A stretch of DNA of 64,000 nucleotides from Ancylobacter tetraedralis (GCF_014195655.1 NZ_JACICD010000001.1:534682-598681), one strand, 5' to 3'. Shown: positions 17,627-27,950, counted from the stretch's first letter. Translations and numbers: made by a program. Notes: generated by a model not told the origin, from the letters alone.

Positions 17627-18244
17627 GTGAATCTGCCGCCGCTCATACGTTCCTTTGTGCTTCATTTCGGCGAAATGGGCAGCCGGTGGGGCATCAACCG
17701 CACGGTTGGCCAGATCTACGCGCTGCTCTATGTGGCGCCCCGGCCGCTCTGCGCGGATGACATCGTCGAGGCGCTCGGCATCTCGCGCTCCAATGTTTCC
17801 ATGAGCCTGCGGGAATTGCAGGCGTGGAACCTCGTCGTGCTGAAGCACCTGCCAGACGACCGGCGCGACTTCTTCACCACCCCGGACGACGTGTGGCAGA
17901 TCCTGCGGACGCTGGCGGAGGAGCGCAAGAAGCGCGAGGTCGACCCCACCCTCTCGGTGCTGCGCGAGATCCTGATGCAGCCGGCCGGCAGCGAGGAGGA
18001 GGCCCACGCGCAGCGGCGCATGGCGGAAATGCACGATCTCATCGAGCAGCTGACCACCTGGTATGATGACGTGAAGCGGCTGGAGACCGAGCGTCTCGCC
18101 ACGCTGCTGAGCCTCGGCTCGAAGATCACGCGGCTGCTGGAAACCAAGGACCGCATCGTCTCCTTCGGTCGAGCCCGGAAGTCCGAGCGGCCCGGTGAGC
18201 GCCGCAGCGGCGGCGCGACACCCGGCAAGGACCCGGAAGAATGA
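17627..18244 (+). CDS. GbsR/MarR-family regulator of the cyd operon
   Basis: A 205-residue winged-helix regulator. The DNA-binding region includes ADDIVEALGISRSNVSMSLREL (core GISRSNVSMSLRE) at about residues 45-65, followed by a long helical C-terminal half. The length and pattern match the GbsR branch of MarR-like proteins. It starts with GTG and overlaps cydD by ATGA, so it is the first gene of a regulator-cydDCABX operon and probably controls it through the palindrome at 17577-17596. The inducing signal is unknown; redox, oxygen or sulfide are plausible given the neighbours. Confidence 0.84.
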   Translation: MNLPPLIRSFVLHFGEMGSRWGINRTVGQIYALLYVAPRPLCADDIVEALGISRSNVSMSLRELQAWNLVVLKHLPDDRRDFFTTPDDVWQILRTLAEERKKREVDPTLSVLREILMQPAGSEEEAHAQRRMAEMHDLIEQLTTWYDDVKRLETERLATLLSLGSKITRLLETKDRIVSFGRARKSERPGERRSGGATPGKDPEE

Positions 18245-19986
18245 GCGAGACGAGCGCCGTTCCCGCCCCATCCTCCTCGGCCACCTCCTCGGCCAGCCGG
18301 ACGACGCTCTCCGGCCGCCGTGGACGGACGGGCGCGGCCGCGCTGAGCCGCGCCGAGCGTCGGGCTATCGGCCTGCAGGTGGCGGCCGCGCTCATCTGGG
18401 TGCCGCAGGCCGCGCTGCTCGCCTACGCGGTGGCGGGCATTGCCGATGGCGCGGGAATGAGTGCGGCGCTGCTGCCGGCTCTCGGTCTCGTGCTGCTCGG
18501 CGCCCTGCGCGCGGGGCTGGAGGCCGCCGGTGGGCGGCTGGCCTTCCGCTTCGCCCGGGCCGAGCTGTCGCGGTTGCGGGCGCTGGCGGCCCTCGCCCTG
18601 ATGCGCCGCTCGCCGGTTGACGCCGGCCGCGCGACCTCCGGCCTTGCCGCCAGCGTGCTGGCCGAGCAGGCGGAGGCGGTGGTGCCCTATCTCGCCCGCT
18701 TCCGGCCGGCCCGGTTCAAGGCGACCTGCGTGCCGCTGGTCCTGCTCGCCTTCGTGCTGCCGGTCTCCTGGGCGGCGGCCTTCGTGCTCGCCTTCGCGGC
18801 GCCGTTCATCCCGCTATTCATGGCGCTGATCGGCTGGCGGGCCAAGGAGGCGAGCGAGGCCCAGCTGGTCGAAGTCGGCGGCATGAACGCCTTCCTGCTC
18901 GACCGGCTGCGCGGGCTCGCCACCATTCGCGGGCTCGGCGCGGTGGACGCGACGGCCCGGCGCCTGCGGGTGGATGCGGAGAGCCTGCGCCGGCGCACCA
19001 TGGTGGTGCTGCGCATCGCCTTCATGTCCTCGGCGGTGCTGGAGCTATTCTCCGCCGTCGCGGTCGCGATGGTCGCGGCCTATATCGGCCTGCACCTCCT
19101 GGGCTCCCTCGAATTCGGCAGTTGGGGCCACAGGTTCGGGCTGGGTGAAGGCCTGTTCGTGCTCCTCCTCGCCCCGGCCTTCTTCGATCCGCTGCGCGAA
19201 CTGGCGGCCGCCTGGCATGACCGGGCGGCGGGGCAGGCGGCGCTGGCCGCCCTTGAGCAACTGGCGGAGCCCGGCCGGCCGGTCGTCGGTGGCGATGTGC
19301 CGGTGGCCCCCGTGCCCGCCGGTGGCGGCGCCCCGGCGCTGGCGCTGGAATCGGTTTGCTTCCGGCATGCCGGCACGGATGCGGCGGTGTTCCACGGGTT
19401 TGACCTCACCGTGGCGCCCGGCGAGCATGTCGCGCTGTTCGCGCCGAGCGGGGCGGGCAAGTCGACGCTTCTCGCGCTGCTCGCCGGTCTTGCCGCGCCG
19501 GAAGCGGGCCGGATCCTGATCGACGGCGAGCCACTGACGGCGTTGAGCGCCGACCGGTTGCGTGCGCGCATGGCCTATATCGGCCAGCAGCCGCATATCT
19601 TCGCGGGCACGCTGGGCAGCAATGTCGCGCTCGGCCGGCCGGGGGTGGATGCGCCCGCCATCCGCGCCGCCATCCGCGCCGCCCGGCTGGAGCGGGTGGC
19701 GGCGGCGCGCGGTCCCGCGCCGATCGGCGAGGGCGGGCGCGGCCTGTCCGGCGGCGAGGGGCTGCGCCTGGCGCTGGCCCGCCTTGCGGCGACGCCGTCG
19801 GCCGGGCTCATTCTCGCCGATGAGCCGACCGCACATCTCGACAGCGACACGGCCGGCGAGATCACCGAGGCGCTGCTGCAACTCGCGCGCGGCCGGACGC
19901 TGATTGTGGCCACGCATGATCCGGTGCTCGCGGCGCGGATGGACCGCATCATCCGCCTCGCGCCGAACGGGGAGATCGCGTCATGA
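18241..19986 (+). CDS. cydD: heterodimeric thiol-reductant ABC exporter subunit CydD
   Basis: A 581-residue half-transporter: an N-terminal six-helix exporter domain (about 40-330) and a C-terminal ATPase with Walker A APSGAGKST, signature LSGGEG and Walker B LILADEPTAHLD. CydDC exports cysteine and glutathione to the periplasm and is needed to assemble cytochrome bd. It overlaps the regulator upstream and cydC downstream by ATGA. The first ~35 residues are a Ser/Ala-rich extension. Confidence 0.92.
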   Translation: MSETSAVPAPSSSATSSASRTTLSGRRGRTGAAALSRAERRAIGLQVAAALIWVPQAALLAYAVAGIADGAGMSAALLPALGLVLLGALRAGLEAAGGRLAFRFARAELSRLRALAALALMRRSPVDAGRATSGLAASVLAEQAEAVVPYLARFRPARFKATCVPLVLLAFVLPVSWAAAFVLAFAAPFIPLFMALIGWRAKEASEAQLVEVGGMNAFLLDRLRGLATIRGLGAVDATARRLRVDAESLRRRTMVVLRIAFMSSAVLELFSAVAVAMVAAYIGLHLLGSLEFGSWGHRFGLGEGLFVLLLAPAFFDPLRELAAAWHDRAAGQAALAALEQLAEPGRPVVGGDVPVAPVPAGGGAPALALESVCFRHAGTDAAVFHGFDLTVAPGEHVALFAPSGAGKSTLLALLAGLAAPEAGRILIDGEPLTALSADRLRARMAYIGQQPHIFAGTLGSNVALGRPGVDAPAIRAAIRAARLERVAAARGPAPIGEGGRGLSGGEGLRLALARLAATPSAGLILADEPTAHLDSDTAGEITEALLQLARGRTLIVATHDPVLAARMDRIIRLAPNGEIAS

Positions 19987-21671
19987 CCCGGCTTCGCTCC
20001 CTCGGCGCGATCCTGCGCGTGTTCTTCGCCGAGCGACGCCTCGCGCTGGTCGCCGGCGCGCTGCTGGCGGCGCTGACGCTGGCGGCGGGAACCGCGCTCC
20101 TTGGCACCGCCGGCTGGTTCATCACCGCCACCGCCATCGCCGGACTGAGCGTGGCCGGCGCACTGGTCTTCGACATCTTCGTGCCCTCCGCCGGCATCCG
20201 GCTATTCGCCATCATCCGCACCGCGGCGCGCTATGGCGAGCGGGTGGTGACGCATGATGCGGCGCTGGCCGTGCTGGCGGGCCTGCGCGAAAGGCTGTTC
20301 CGCGGCTGGGCCGAGCCGGAGGCGGCGGGGCGGCTGGCCGACCGGCCGGCGCGGCTGCTGTTCCGCCTCACGCTGGATATCGACGCGCTTGATTCGCTTT
20401 ACCTGCGGGTGCTGGTGCCGGTTGCCGCGGCGCTGGTGGTGACACTGGGCGCTGTCCTCGTCATCGGCCTGATCGACCTGAACACCGCGCTCGTCTTCGG
20501 GCTCGTCGTGCTCACCTGCGGCATCGCCATCCCGCTGATCGGCCTGCGGGCCGCGCGGCGCCCGGCGCGCCGCCGGCTCCATGCGCTGGAAGTGCTGCGC
20601 TCGCGCGCGGTCGACCTCGTCGCGGGCCAGAGCGAGTTCATCATGGCCGGTCGCCTCTCGGCCGCGCGCGACGGGCTGGCCGCCGCCGATGCACGCCTCG
20701 CGGCGGCGGACGACGCGCTGAACCGGGTGGAGATGTTCATTTCGGCCGGCTTCGGCATCGCCGGCGCGGTGCTGCTGGCGCTGATGCTGGTCATCGTCGC
20801 CGCCCTCACCGCCGGCGGCGGGATGGACGCCCCGATCGCCGCGCTGGTTCTCCTGGTGGCGCTGGCGGCGTTCGATCCCTTCGCTGCCCTGCGCCGCGGG
20901 GTGATTGAGGCCGAGCGCGCGCTCATCGCGGCGGGCCGGGTCGCTCCGCGCCTCAAGCGCCAGCGCGCGGCGGTGCCGCGCCACGCGCCCAAGGCGGGGA
21001 TGGCGGCCGAACTCGCCGCTGTCGACCTCGCCCCTCCCGGCGCGGCGCGGCCGGTGCTGCGCCATCTCGACCTCTGCGTGCCGCTGGGCGAGACGCTGGC
21101 GCTGGTCGGCCCCAGCGGGGTCGGCAAATCCACCCTGCTCGCCGCGCTGGCCGCCGAGATCGCGCCGGCGGCGGGCACGCTCGCAGTATTGCCGGCGACG
21201 CTGCTCACCCAGCGCACGGAGTTGTTCCTCGACAGCCTGCGCGGCAATTTGCTGCTGGCGGATCCTGCCGCGAGCGATGTGGAACTGACGGCCGCGCTGG
21301 ATGCGGCCGGGTTGTCGGCGGTGGTGGCGGGCCTGCCCGAGGGGCTGGACACCCGGCTCGGCGAAGCGGGGCTCGGCCTCTCCGGCGGGCAGGCGCGGCG
21401 GCTGACGCTGGCCCGGCTTATCCTGCGCGACGCTCCGCTCTGGCTGCTCGACGAGCCGACCGACGGGCTCGACGGACCGACGGCGCGGGACGTGTTGCGC
21501 CGCATCAAAGCGAATGCCGGCCGGCGGACTATCATCCTCGCCACTCATCTCGCGCGCGAGGCGGAGATCGCCGATCGCATCGCCGTCCTCGCCGATGGCG
21601 CGCTCCACACCCTCACCCGACGCGGCGAGCCGGGCTTCACGGCGGCGCTCGCCGCGCTGCGGCCCGACTGA
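19983..21671 (+). CDS. cydC: heterodimeric thiol-reductant ABC exporter subunit CydC
   Basis: A 562-residue partner of CydD with an exporter membrane domain (about 15-310) and an ATPase with Walker A GPSGVGKST, signature GLSGGQA and Walker B LWLLDEPTDGLDG. The early TAGWFITATAIAGL segment is characteristic of CydC. Overlap with cydD indicates coupled translation; the oxidase genes begin 69 bp later. Confidence 0.92.
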   Translation: MTRLRSLGAILRVFFAERRLALVAGALLAALTLAAGTALLGTAGWFITATAIAGLSVAGALVFDIFVPSAGIRLFAIIRTAARYGERVVTHDAALAVLAGLRERLFRGWAEPEAAGRLADRPARLLFRLTLDIDALDSLYLRVLVPVAAALVVTLGAVLVIGLIDLNTALVFGLVVLTCGIAIPLIGLRAARRPARRRLHALEVLRSRAVDLVAGQSEFIMAGRLSAARDGLAAADARLAAADDALNRVEMFISAGFGIAGAVLLALMLVIVAALTAGGGMDAPIAALVLLVALAAFDPFAALRRGVIEAERALIAAGRVAPRLKRQRAAVPRHAPKAGMAAELAAVDLAPPGAARPVLRHLDLCVPLGETLALVGPSGVGKSTLLAALAAEIAPAAGTLAVLPATLLTQRTELFLDSLRGNLLLADPAASDVELTAALDAAGLSAVVAGLPEGLDTRLGEAGLGLSGGQARRLTLARLILRDAPLWLLDEPTDGLDGPTARDVLRRIKANAGRRTIILATHLAREAEIADRIAVLADGALHTLTRRGEPGFTAALAALRPD

Positions 21672-21740
21672 CACGCCTTTCCGGCGCCGCGCCCGTGCGG
21701 TGCCACAAGACCAGGAGACCGGACGCAACCGGAGACCACG

Positions 21741-23318
21741 ATGGAACTTGATGTCGTCGACCTCTCGCGCCTGCAATTCGCAATGACGGCGCTCTACCAC
21801 TTCCTGTTCGTGCCGCTGACGCTGGGCCTTTCCGTGCTCCTTGCCATCATGGAGACGGTCTATGTCATGACCGGCCGGCGGGTCTGGCGCCAGATGACCA
21901 AGTTCTGGGGTGTGCTGTTCGGCATCAATTTCGTGCTCGGCGTCGCCACCGGCCTGGTGATGGAATTCCAGTTCGGTATGAACTGGAGCTATTACTCGCA
22001 TTATGTCGGCGACATTTTCGGGGCGCCGCTCGCCCTCGAAGGGCTGATGGCATTCTTCCTTGAGGCGACCTTTGTCGGCTTGTTCTTCTTCGGCTGGGAC
22101 AAGCTGTCCAAGGTGGGCCACCTGATCGCCACCTGGGCGGTGGCGGCCGGCTCCAATTTCTCCGCGCTGTGGATCCTGGTGGCCAATGGCTGGATGCAGA
22201 ACCCGGTGGGTTCGGAGTTCAACCCGCAGACCATGCGCATGGAGGTGAGCGATTTCTTCGCCGTCGTGACCAACCCGGTGGCGCAGGCGAAGTTCGTGCA
22301 CACCGTCTCGGCCGGCTATGTGACAGCCTCGATCTTCGTGCTGGGCGTCTCCGCCTGGTATCTGCTGAAGGGCCGGCATATCGAGATCGCCAAGCGCTCG
22401 ATGACGGTGGCCGCCTCCTTCGGCCTCGCAGCTTCGCTCTCCGTCGTCGTTCTGGGCGACGAGAGCGGCTATCTCACCACCGAGCACCAGCAGATGAAGC
22501 TCGCCGCCATCGAGGCCATGTGGGAGACCGAGCCGGCGCCCGCCGCCTTCACCGTGTTCGGCTTCCCCAGCGAGCAGGACCGCGAGACGCATTTCGCGGT
22601 GCGCATTCCGTGGGCGCTCGGCCTCATCGCGACGCGCTCGCTCGACACCGTGGTGCCGGGCATCGAGCAACTGGTCAACCATGCGGAGGAGCGGATCCAG
22701 AGCGGCATCCTTGCCTTCGACGCGCTGCAGAAGATCCGCGCGGCGGGCTCCACGGCGGCCATTCCCCCCGCCGTCAAGGATGCCTTCGAGGATAACGGCA
22801 TGGATCTCGGCTATGCGCTGTTGCTGAAGCGCTATGTTGACGATCCGCGCACCGCGACGCCCGAGCAGATCAAGGCGGCCGCCTGGGACACGGTGCCGAG
22901 CGTGCCGACGCTGTTCTGGGCCTTCCGCATCATGGTCGGGCTCGGCTTCTTCTTCATCCTGCTGACGGCGGTGTTCTTCTTCCTGTCGGCGCGCCGCACG
23001 CTCGACCGCTACCGGCCGCTGCTGTGGCTGGCCGTGCTGGCCATCCCGCTGCCGTGGATCGCGGCGGAAATGGGCTGGGTGGTCGCGGAGATCGGCCGCC
23101 AGCCCTGGATCATCGAGGGCGTGCTGCCGACCGCCGCCGCCGTGTCCAGCCTCGGCGCGGCCACCGTGCTTACCACCATCGTCGGCTTCGCGGCCCTCTA
23201 TACCGTGCTGATCATCATCGAGATGACGCTGATGATCCGGGCCATCCGCAAGGGGCCCGAGCCGGACGAGGATCCTGAAGCCAATCTCATCCCCGCCCAT
23301 CTCGTCGCCGCGGAGTAG
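21741..23318 (+). CDS. cydA: cytochrome bd ubiquinol oxidase subunit I
   Basis: A 525-residue integral membrane protein. The heme ligands are recognisable: His in [11 protein letters not shown] near residue 19 (b595), His in [14 protein letters not shown] (b558) and Met in FRIMVGLGF (b558). The periplasmic Q-loop is of the long, E. coli-like type ([24 protein letters not shown]), so this is a true bd-I type rather than a short-loop cyanide-insensitive oxidase. It reduces oxygen to water with quinol at high affinity and tolerates sulfide and nitric oxide better than heme-copper oxidases. Confidence 0.95.
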   Translation: MELDVVDLSRLQFAMTALYHFLFVPLTLGLSVLLAIMETVYVMTGRRVWRQMTKFWGVLFGINFVLGVATGLVMEFQFGMNWSYYSHYVGDIFGAPLALEGLMAFFLEATFVGLFFFGWDKLSKVGHLIATWAVAAGSNFSALWILVANGWMQNPVGSEFNPQTMRMEVSDFFAVVTNPVAQAKFVHTVSAGYVTASIFVLGVSAWYLLKGRHIEIAKRSMTVAASFGLAASLSVVVLGDESGYLTTEHQQMKLAAIEAMWETEPAPAAFTVFGFPSEQDRETHFAVRIPWALGLIATRSLDTVVPGIEQLVNHAEERIQSGILAFDALQKIRAAGSTAAIPPAVKDAFEDNGMDLGYALLLKRYVDDPRTATPEQIKAAAWDTVPSVPTLFWAFRIMVGLGFFFILLTAVFFFLSARRTLDRYRPLLWLAVLAIPLPWIAAEMGWVVAEIGRQPWIIEGVLPTAAAVSSLGAATVLTTIVGFAALYTVLIIIEMTLMIRAIRKGPEPDEDPEANLIPAHLVAAE

Positions 23319-23322
23319 GAAC

Positions 23323-24480
23323 ATGGTTCTTCACACGCTCATCGACTACGACACGCTGCGCGTCATCTGGTGGCTGCTGCTCGGCGTGCTGCTGATCGGC
23401 TTCGCCGTGATGGACGGTTTCGACCTCGGCACCGACATCCTGCTGCCCTTCGTCGCCAGGACCGACCTGGAGCGGCGTATCGTCATCAACTCGGTCGGGC
23501 CGGTCTGGGAAGGCAACCAGGTGTGGCTGATCCTCGGCGGCGGCGCCATCTTCGCCGCCTGGCCCCAGCTTTATGCGGTTTCCTTCTCCGGCTTCTATCT
23601 CGCCATGTTCGCCATCCTGTTCGCGCTCATCCTGCGGCCGGTGGGCTTCAAGTACCGCTCGAAGCGCGAAGGCCGGCTGTGGCGCGGCGCGTGGGACTGG
23701 GCGCTGTTCATCGGCGGGCTGGTGCCGGCGCTGGTGATGGGCGTGGCCGTGGGCAACGTGCTGCAGGGCGTGCCTTTCCACCTGAACAACGACCTGCGCA
23801 TCTTCTATGACGGCTCCACGCTGTTCGAACTGCTCAACCCCTATGGGCTGCTCGCCGGCCTGCTCTCCGTGGCCATGCTGACCATGCACGGCGCCGGCTG
23901 GCTGGTTCTGAAGACCGACGGGCTGGTGGCCGAGCGGGCGCGCAGGTTCGGCGCCATCGCGGCGCTGGCGACGGTGCTGCTGTTCGTGCTGGGGGGCGTG
24001 TGGCTGTTCCTCGGCATCCATGGCTACCGCATCACCAGCGTGATCCCGGTGGCCGGGCCGTCCAACCCGCTGGGCAAGACCGCCGAGGTCGCGGCGGGTG
24101 CGTGGTTCGCCAATTATGCCGCGCATCCCTGGATGCTGGCCGGACCCGTGCTGGGCATTCTCGGCGCGCTGGCGGCGTTCGCCCTGCTGTGGGCGCGCAA
24201 GGAGGTAACGCCGGTGCTGGCGAGCGCGGTGTCGATCTTCGGCATCATCTCGACGGTGGGGCTGACAATGTTCCCCTTCATCCTGCCGTCCTCGGTCGAT
24301 CCGAAATCCAGCCTGACCGTGTGGGATTCCTCGTCGAGCCACCTCACGCTGTTCATCATGCTGGTCAGCGTCGCAATCTTCGTGCCGATCATCCTCGCCT
24401 ACACCAGCTGGGTGTACCGCGTGCTGTGGGGCAAGGTGGATGCGGGCGAGATCCAGAAGGACAACAGCCACGCCTATTGA
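23323..24480 (+). CDS. cydB: cytochrome bd ubiquinol oxidase subunit II
   Basis: A 385-residue membrane protein starting four bases after cydA. The CydB pattern is clear: [24 protein letters not shown] near the N-terminus (core MDGFDLG), [15 protein letters not shown], and ALYTS-like C-terminal helices ending [14 protein letters not shown]. It forms the scaffold of the oxidase with CydA. A long hairpin follows, then the small cydX gene. Confidence 0.95.
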   Translation: MVLHTLIDYDTLRVIWWLLLGVLLIGFAVMDGFDLGTDILLPFVARTDLERRIVINSVGPVWEGNQVWLILGGGAIFAAWPQLYAVSFSGFYLAMFAILFALILRPVGFKYRSKREGRLWRGAWDWALFIGGLVPALVMGVAVGNVLQGVPFHLNNDLRIFYDGSTLFELLNPYGLLAGLLSVAMLTMHGAGWLVLKTDGLVAERARRFGAIAALATVLLFVLGGVWLFLGIHGYRITSVIPVAGPSNPLGKTAEVAAGAWFANYAAHPWMLAGPVLGILGALAAFALLWARKEVTPVLASAVSIFGIISTVGLTMFPFILPSSVDPKSSLTVWDSSSSHLTLFIMLVSVAIFVPIILAYTSWVYRVLWGKVDAGEIQKDNSHAY

Positions 24481-24486
24481 GAGGCG

Positions 24487-24524
24487 GAGCCCTTCCGGCG
24501 AACTCTCGTTCGCCGGAAGGGCTC
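24487..24524 (+). repeat. 17-bp perfect hairpin between cydB and cydX
   Basis: GAGCCCTTCCGGCGAAC and its exact complement enclose only TCTC. It begins six bases after the cydB stop. The first T-run comes about 11 bases later (CGTTTT), so it is at best a leaky terminator. It more likely protects the upstream mRNA or sets a lower level for cydX. Confidence 0.8.
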
Positions 24525-24601
24525 GAGAGGATCGTTTTGACACGCTTTCGTCACGCGAACCGGAATCCGCTTCGCTCGAAAACGCTCAAGGGAGAATGCA
24601 G

Positions 24602-24775
24602 ATGTGGTATTTCGCCTGGCTGCTCGGCCTGCCGCTCGCCGCCGCCTTCGCGGTGCTGAACGCCATGTGGTACGAGCTGATCGATGATGCCAAGCGGGCC
24701 GGTCCTCCGGTCAAGCCGGCCCCGGCGCGGACGGTGCCCGCGCGCCCGGCTGTCGCCACCCGCCGGCGCAGCTGA
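24602..24775 (+). CDS. cydX: cytochrome bd oxidase small subunit CydX
   Basis: A 57-residue single-helix protein. The start MWYFAWLLGLPLAAAF and the following LNAMWYEL are diagnostic of CydX/YbgT, the small subunit that stabilises the heme site of cytochrome bd. GGAG seven bases upstream favours the ATG at 24602 over the in-frame ATG at 24596. The C-terminal ~25 residues are a Pro/Ala/Arg-rich extension beyond the usual CydX. It closes the cyd operon and converges with the RND genes. Confidence 0.93.
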   Translation: MWYFAWLLGLPLAAAFAVLNAMWYELIDDAKRAGPPVKPAPARTVPARPAVATRRRS

Positions 24776-24791
24776 TCCAGCGCTCAACGGA

Positions 24792-24828
24792 CCGCCCCGG
24801 TGCGCGCCGTCGGCGCCGGTCGGGGCGG
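24792..24828. terminator. hairpin between convergent cydX and RND permease genes
   Basis: CCGCCCCG (24792-24799) pairs with CGGGGCGG (24821-24828), with further partial pairing inside the loop. It is placed between two stops of convergent genes. A short CTTT follows on the plus strand; intrinsic strength is modest. Confidence 0.45.
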
Positions 24829-24839
24829 ACCTTTCCCGC

Positions 24840-27800
24840 TCACTCGGCCGGGGTGGGGGCGGGCGTGGCGCCCGGCAGGGGACGGGCGCTGAACCGGGCC
24901 TGCAGCCGCGCGAGATAGAGATAGACCACCGGCGTCGTGTAGAGGGTGAGCACCTGGCTCAGCGCGAGGCCGCCGACCATGGCGAAGCCCAGCGGCTGGC
25001 GCAGTTCCGATCCCGTCCCGGTCCCCAGCATCAGGGGCACGCCGGCCAGCAGCGCCGCCAGCGTGGTCATCAGGATCGGCCGGAAGCGCAGCCGGCAGGC
25101 CTCGGTGATCGCCTCCTCCGGGCTCATGCCGCGGTCGCGCTCGCCGGCAATGGCGAAGTCCACCAGCATGATGCCGTTCTTCTTCACGATGCCGATCAGC
25201 AGGATGATCCCGATAATGCCGATCACCGAGAGGTCGAACCCGCCCGCCCACAGCGCCAGCAGCGCACCGATGCCGGCCGAGGGCAGTGTCGACAGGATGG
25301 TGAGGGGGTGGATGTAGCTCTCATAGAGCACGCCGAGAATGACATAGACCGCGAACAGCGCCGCCGCGATCAGCGCCGGCTCGCTGGCCAGCGCGCTCTG
25401 GAACACCTGCGCGCTGCCCTGGAAGCTGCCGGAGAGGGTTGAAGGTGCGCCGAGTTCTGCCGAGGCGGCATTGATCACCTGCACCGCCTGGCCCAGCGAG
25501 ACGCCGGGCTTGAGGTTGAAGGAGAACGTCACCGCCGGGAACTGCGCCTGGTGCGAGACCGAGAGTGGTCCCACCGTCTTGGAATCGATGGTGACGAGGG
25601 TCGACAGCGGAATGGCCTGGCCCGAAATCGGCGACTTCACATAGATCTGGTCCAGCGAGCCGATATGCTTCTGCAGCTCCGGCGTCGCCTCGATGATGAC
25701 CGCATAGGAATCCAGCTGGGTGAAGTACTGCGCCGCCTGGCGCTGGCCGAAGGCGTCGTTAAGCGTGGCGTCGATCACCGCCGGCTGGATGCCGAACCGC
25801 GCCGCGCGGTCGCGGTCGATGACGATCTTGAGCTGCGGCGCGCTGCCCTGCTGGTCGCTCGACACGTCGGTCAGTTCGGGCATCTGGCGCAGCCGGGCGA
25901 GCAGCTTCGGCGCCCAGCCGTCCAGCTCGTCGAGATCGACGTCGGTGAGCGTGTACTGGTACTGCGCGCGCGAGATGCGCCCGCCGACCGTGATGTCCTG
26001 CGAGGGCTGGAGGAACACGGTCGCCCCGCCCACGCCGTTCAGCTTGGGCCGCAGCCGGGCGATGACCTCGGAGGCCGAGGCGTCGCGCGCCTCAAGTGGC
26101 TTCAGCGCGATGAAGAAGCGGCCGGTATTGGTGGTGGACGCGCCGCCCGAACCGAGCACCGAGCCGAACGCGGCCACCGCCGGGTCCTTGGCGATGACCT
26201 CGCCGAGCGCCTGCTGCAGCCGCTTCATCTCTTCCGGCGACACGTCCTGCGCGGCTTCCGACAGGCCGGTGAGGATGCCGATATCCTGCGTCGGGAAGAA
26301 GCCCTTGGGCACCACCACGAACAGCCAGCCGGTGATCGCGACGGAGGCGAAGAACACCATGAGCGTGATGAAGCGATAGCGCATCGCGATCCGCAGCGTC
26401 GCCACGTAGAAGGCAAGGATACCGTCGAAGCCGGCTTCGATCCCCCGGTACAGCCAGCCATGCGTGTGCGCCGGCGGCTTGAGGAAGCGCGAGCACAGCA
26501 TGGGCGTCAGCGTGAGCGAGACCAGCGCCGAAACGGCGATGGAGGCGGTGACGGTGAGGGCGAATTCGCGGAACAGCCGGCCGACAATGCCGCCCATCAG
26601 CAGAAGCGGAATGAACACCGCCACCAGCGAGAGGCTGATGGACAGCACGGTGAAGCCGATCTCCCGCGCGCCCTTCATGGCCGCGCTGTAGGCCGGCTCG
26701 CCTTCCTCGATGTAGCGCACGATGTTCTCGACCACGACGATGGCATCGTCCACCACGAAGCCGACGGCGATGGTCAGCGCCATCAGCGAGAGGTTGTCGA
26801 GACTGAAGCCGAGCGCGTACATCACCGCCGCGCTGCCGGCCAGCGAGAGCACCACCACGAGGGCGGGAATCAGCGTCGCGCGCAGATTGCGCAGGAATAG
26901 CAGGATGATCATCACCACCAGGCCGATGGTGAGCGCGAGGGTGAACTGCACGTCCTCCACCGCGGCGCGGATGGTCGTGGTGCGGTCGATCACCGTATCG
27001 ATGGTCATGCCGGTGGGGATGATGCCGTCGAGTCGGGGCAGGGTCGCCTTGATGGCGTCGACCGTCTCGATGACGTTGGCGCCCGGCTGCTTGAACACGA
27101 GCAGCACCACGGCACGCTTCTCGCCGCTCCAGGCCGCGACATTGACGTTCTCCGCCCCCTCGACCGCGTGGCCGACATCGCGCACCTTGATCGGCGCGCC
27201 ATTGCGATAGGCGAGGATCACGTCGTCATAATCGGCCGCCTTCAGGATCTGGTCGTTGGCGGCGATGGTGAAGCTGCGCACCGTGCCGTTGATCGATCCC
27301 TTGGCCGCCTCGGCGGTGGAGGCGGCCAGCGTCGTGCGCACATCCTCGAAGGTCAGCCCGCTGGCGGCGAGTCGCGCGGGGTCCAGCTGGACGCGGATGG
27401 CCGGCTTCTGCTCGCCGCCGATCACCACCTGCGCCACGCCCTGCACCTGCGAGAGCCGCTGCGCCAGCACGTTGTCGGCGATGTCGTCCACCTGCGTCAT
27501 CGGCATTGTGTCGGAGCGGGCGGCCAGGATCATGATCGGGCTGTCGGCGGGATTGACCTTGCGATAGCTCGGCGGCGAGGTGAGATCGTCGGGCAACTGC
27601 CGCAGCGCGGCGGTGATCGCCGCCTGCACGTCCTGCGCCGCCGCGTCGATATTGCGGGAGAGCTCGAACTGCAGCGTGATCGAGGTCGAGCCCAGCGTCG
27701 AGGTCGACGTCATCTGGTCGAGGCCGGAGATCTGGCCGAAGCGCCGCTCCAGCGGCGAGGCCACCGCCGAGGCCATGGTGTCCGGGCTCGCCCCCGGCAG

Positions 27801-27950
27801 GCTCGCCGAGACCTGGATGGTGGGAAAGTCCACCTGCGGCAGCGGGGCCACCGGCAGCAGCGGATAGGCGACCACGCCGAGCAGCGCCAGTGCCGCCATC
27901 ATCAGCGAGGTGGCGATGGGGCGTTCGATGAAGGGGGCGGAAATGTTCAC
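24840..27950 (-). CDS. RND efflux permease, MdtB/MdtC-like (HAE1)
   Basis: A 1036-residue inner-membrane pump with the typical N-terminus (IERPIATSLMMAALALLG), two large periplasmic loops and the helix-4 proton-relay motif GFVVDDAIVVVENI, which holds the two essential aspartates. Layout resembles MdtB/MdtC and related multidrug exporters. It takes substrates from the periplasm or membrane and drives them out by proton influx through a tripartite complex. The adaptor gene lies upstream in the same operon; no outer-membrane channel gene is present, so a shared TolC-type channel is expected. Confidence 0.92.
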   Translation of the reverse strand: MNISAPFIERPIATSLMMAALALLGVVAYPLLPVAPLPQVDFPTIQVSASLPGASPDTMASAVASPLERRFGQISGLDQMTSTSTLGSTSITLQFELSRNIDAAAQDVQAAITAALRQLPDDLTSPPSYRKVNPADSPIMILAARSDTMPMTQVDDIADNVLAQRLSQVQGVAQVVIGGEQKPAIRVQLDPARLAASGLTFEDVRTTLAASTAEAAKGSINGTVRSFTIAANDQILKAADYDDVILAYRNGAPIKVRDVGHAVEGAENVNVAAWSGEKRAVVLLVFKQPGANVIETVDAIKATLPRLDGIIPTGMTIDTVIDRTTTIRAAVEDVQFTLALTIGLVVMIILLFLRNLRATLIPALVVVLSLAGSAAVMYALGFSLDNLSLMALTIAVGFVVDDAIVVVENIVRYIEEGEPAYSAAMKGAREIGFTVLSISLSLVAVFIPLLLMGGIVGRLFREFALTVTASIAVSALVSLTLTPMLCSRFLKPPAHTHGWLYRGIEAGFDGILAFYVATLRIAMRYRFITLMVFFASVAITGWLFVVVPKGFFPTQDIGILTGLSEAAQDVSPEEMKRLQQALGEVIAKDPAVAAFGSVLGSGGASTTNTGRFFIALKPLEARDASASEVIARLRPKLNGVGGATVFLQPSQDITVGGRISRAQYQYTLTDVDLDELDGWAPKLLARLRQMPELTDVSSDQQGSAPQLKIVIDRDRAARFGIQPAVIDATLNDAFGQRQAAQYFTQLDSYAVIIEATPELQKHIGSLDQIYVKSPISGQAIPLSTLVTIDSKTVGPLSVSHQAQFPAVTFSFNLKPGVSLGQAVQVINAASAELGAPSTLSGSFQGSAQVFQSALASEPALIAAALFAVYVILGVLYESYIHPLTILSTLPSAGIGALLALWAGGFDLSVIGIIGIILLIGIVKKNGIMLVDFAIAGERDRGMSPEEAITEACRLRFRPILMTTLAALLAGVPLMLGTGTGSELRQPLGFAMVGGLALSQVLTLYTTPVVYLYLARLQARFSARPLPGATPAPTPAE

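Noticed and set aside
20202-23324. Open frame of about 1040 codons antisense to cydC and cydA
   Set aside because: His/Arg/Gln-rich composition typical of the complement of membrane-protein genes; both sense genes are unmistakable.
24487-24540. Strong intrinsic terminator after cydB
   Set aside because: The stem is strong but the next T-run is about ten bases away, and cydX, which belongs to the operon, lies just beyond it.
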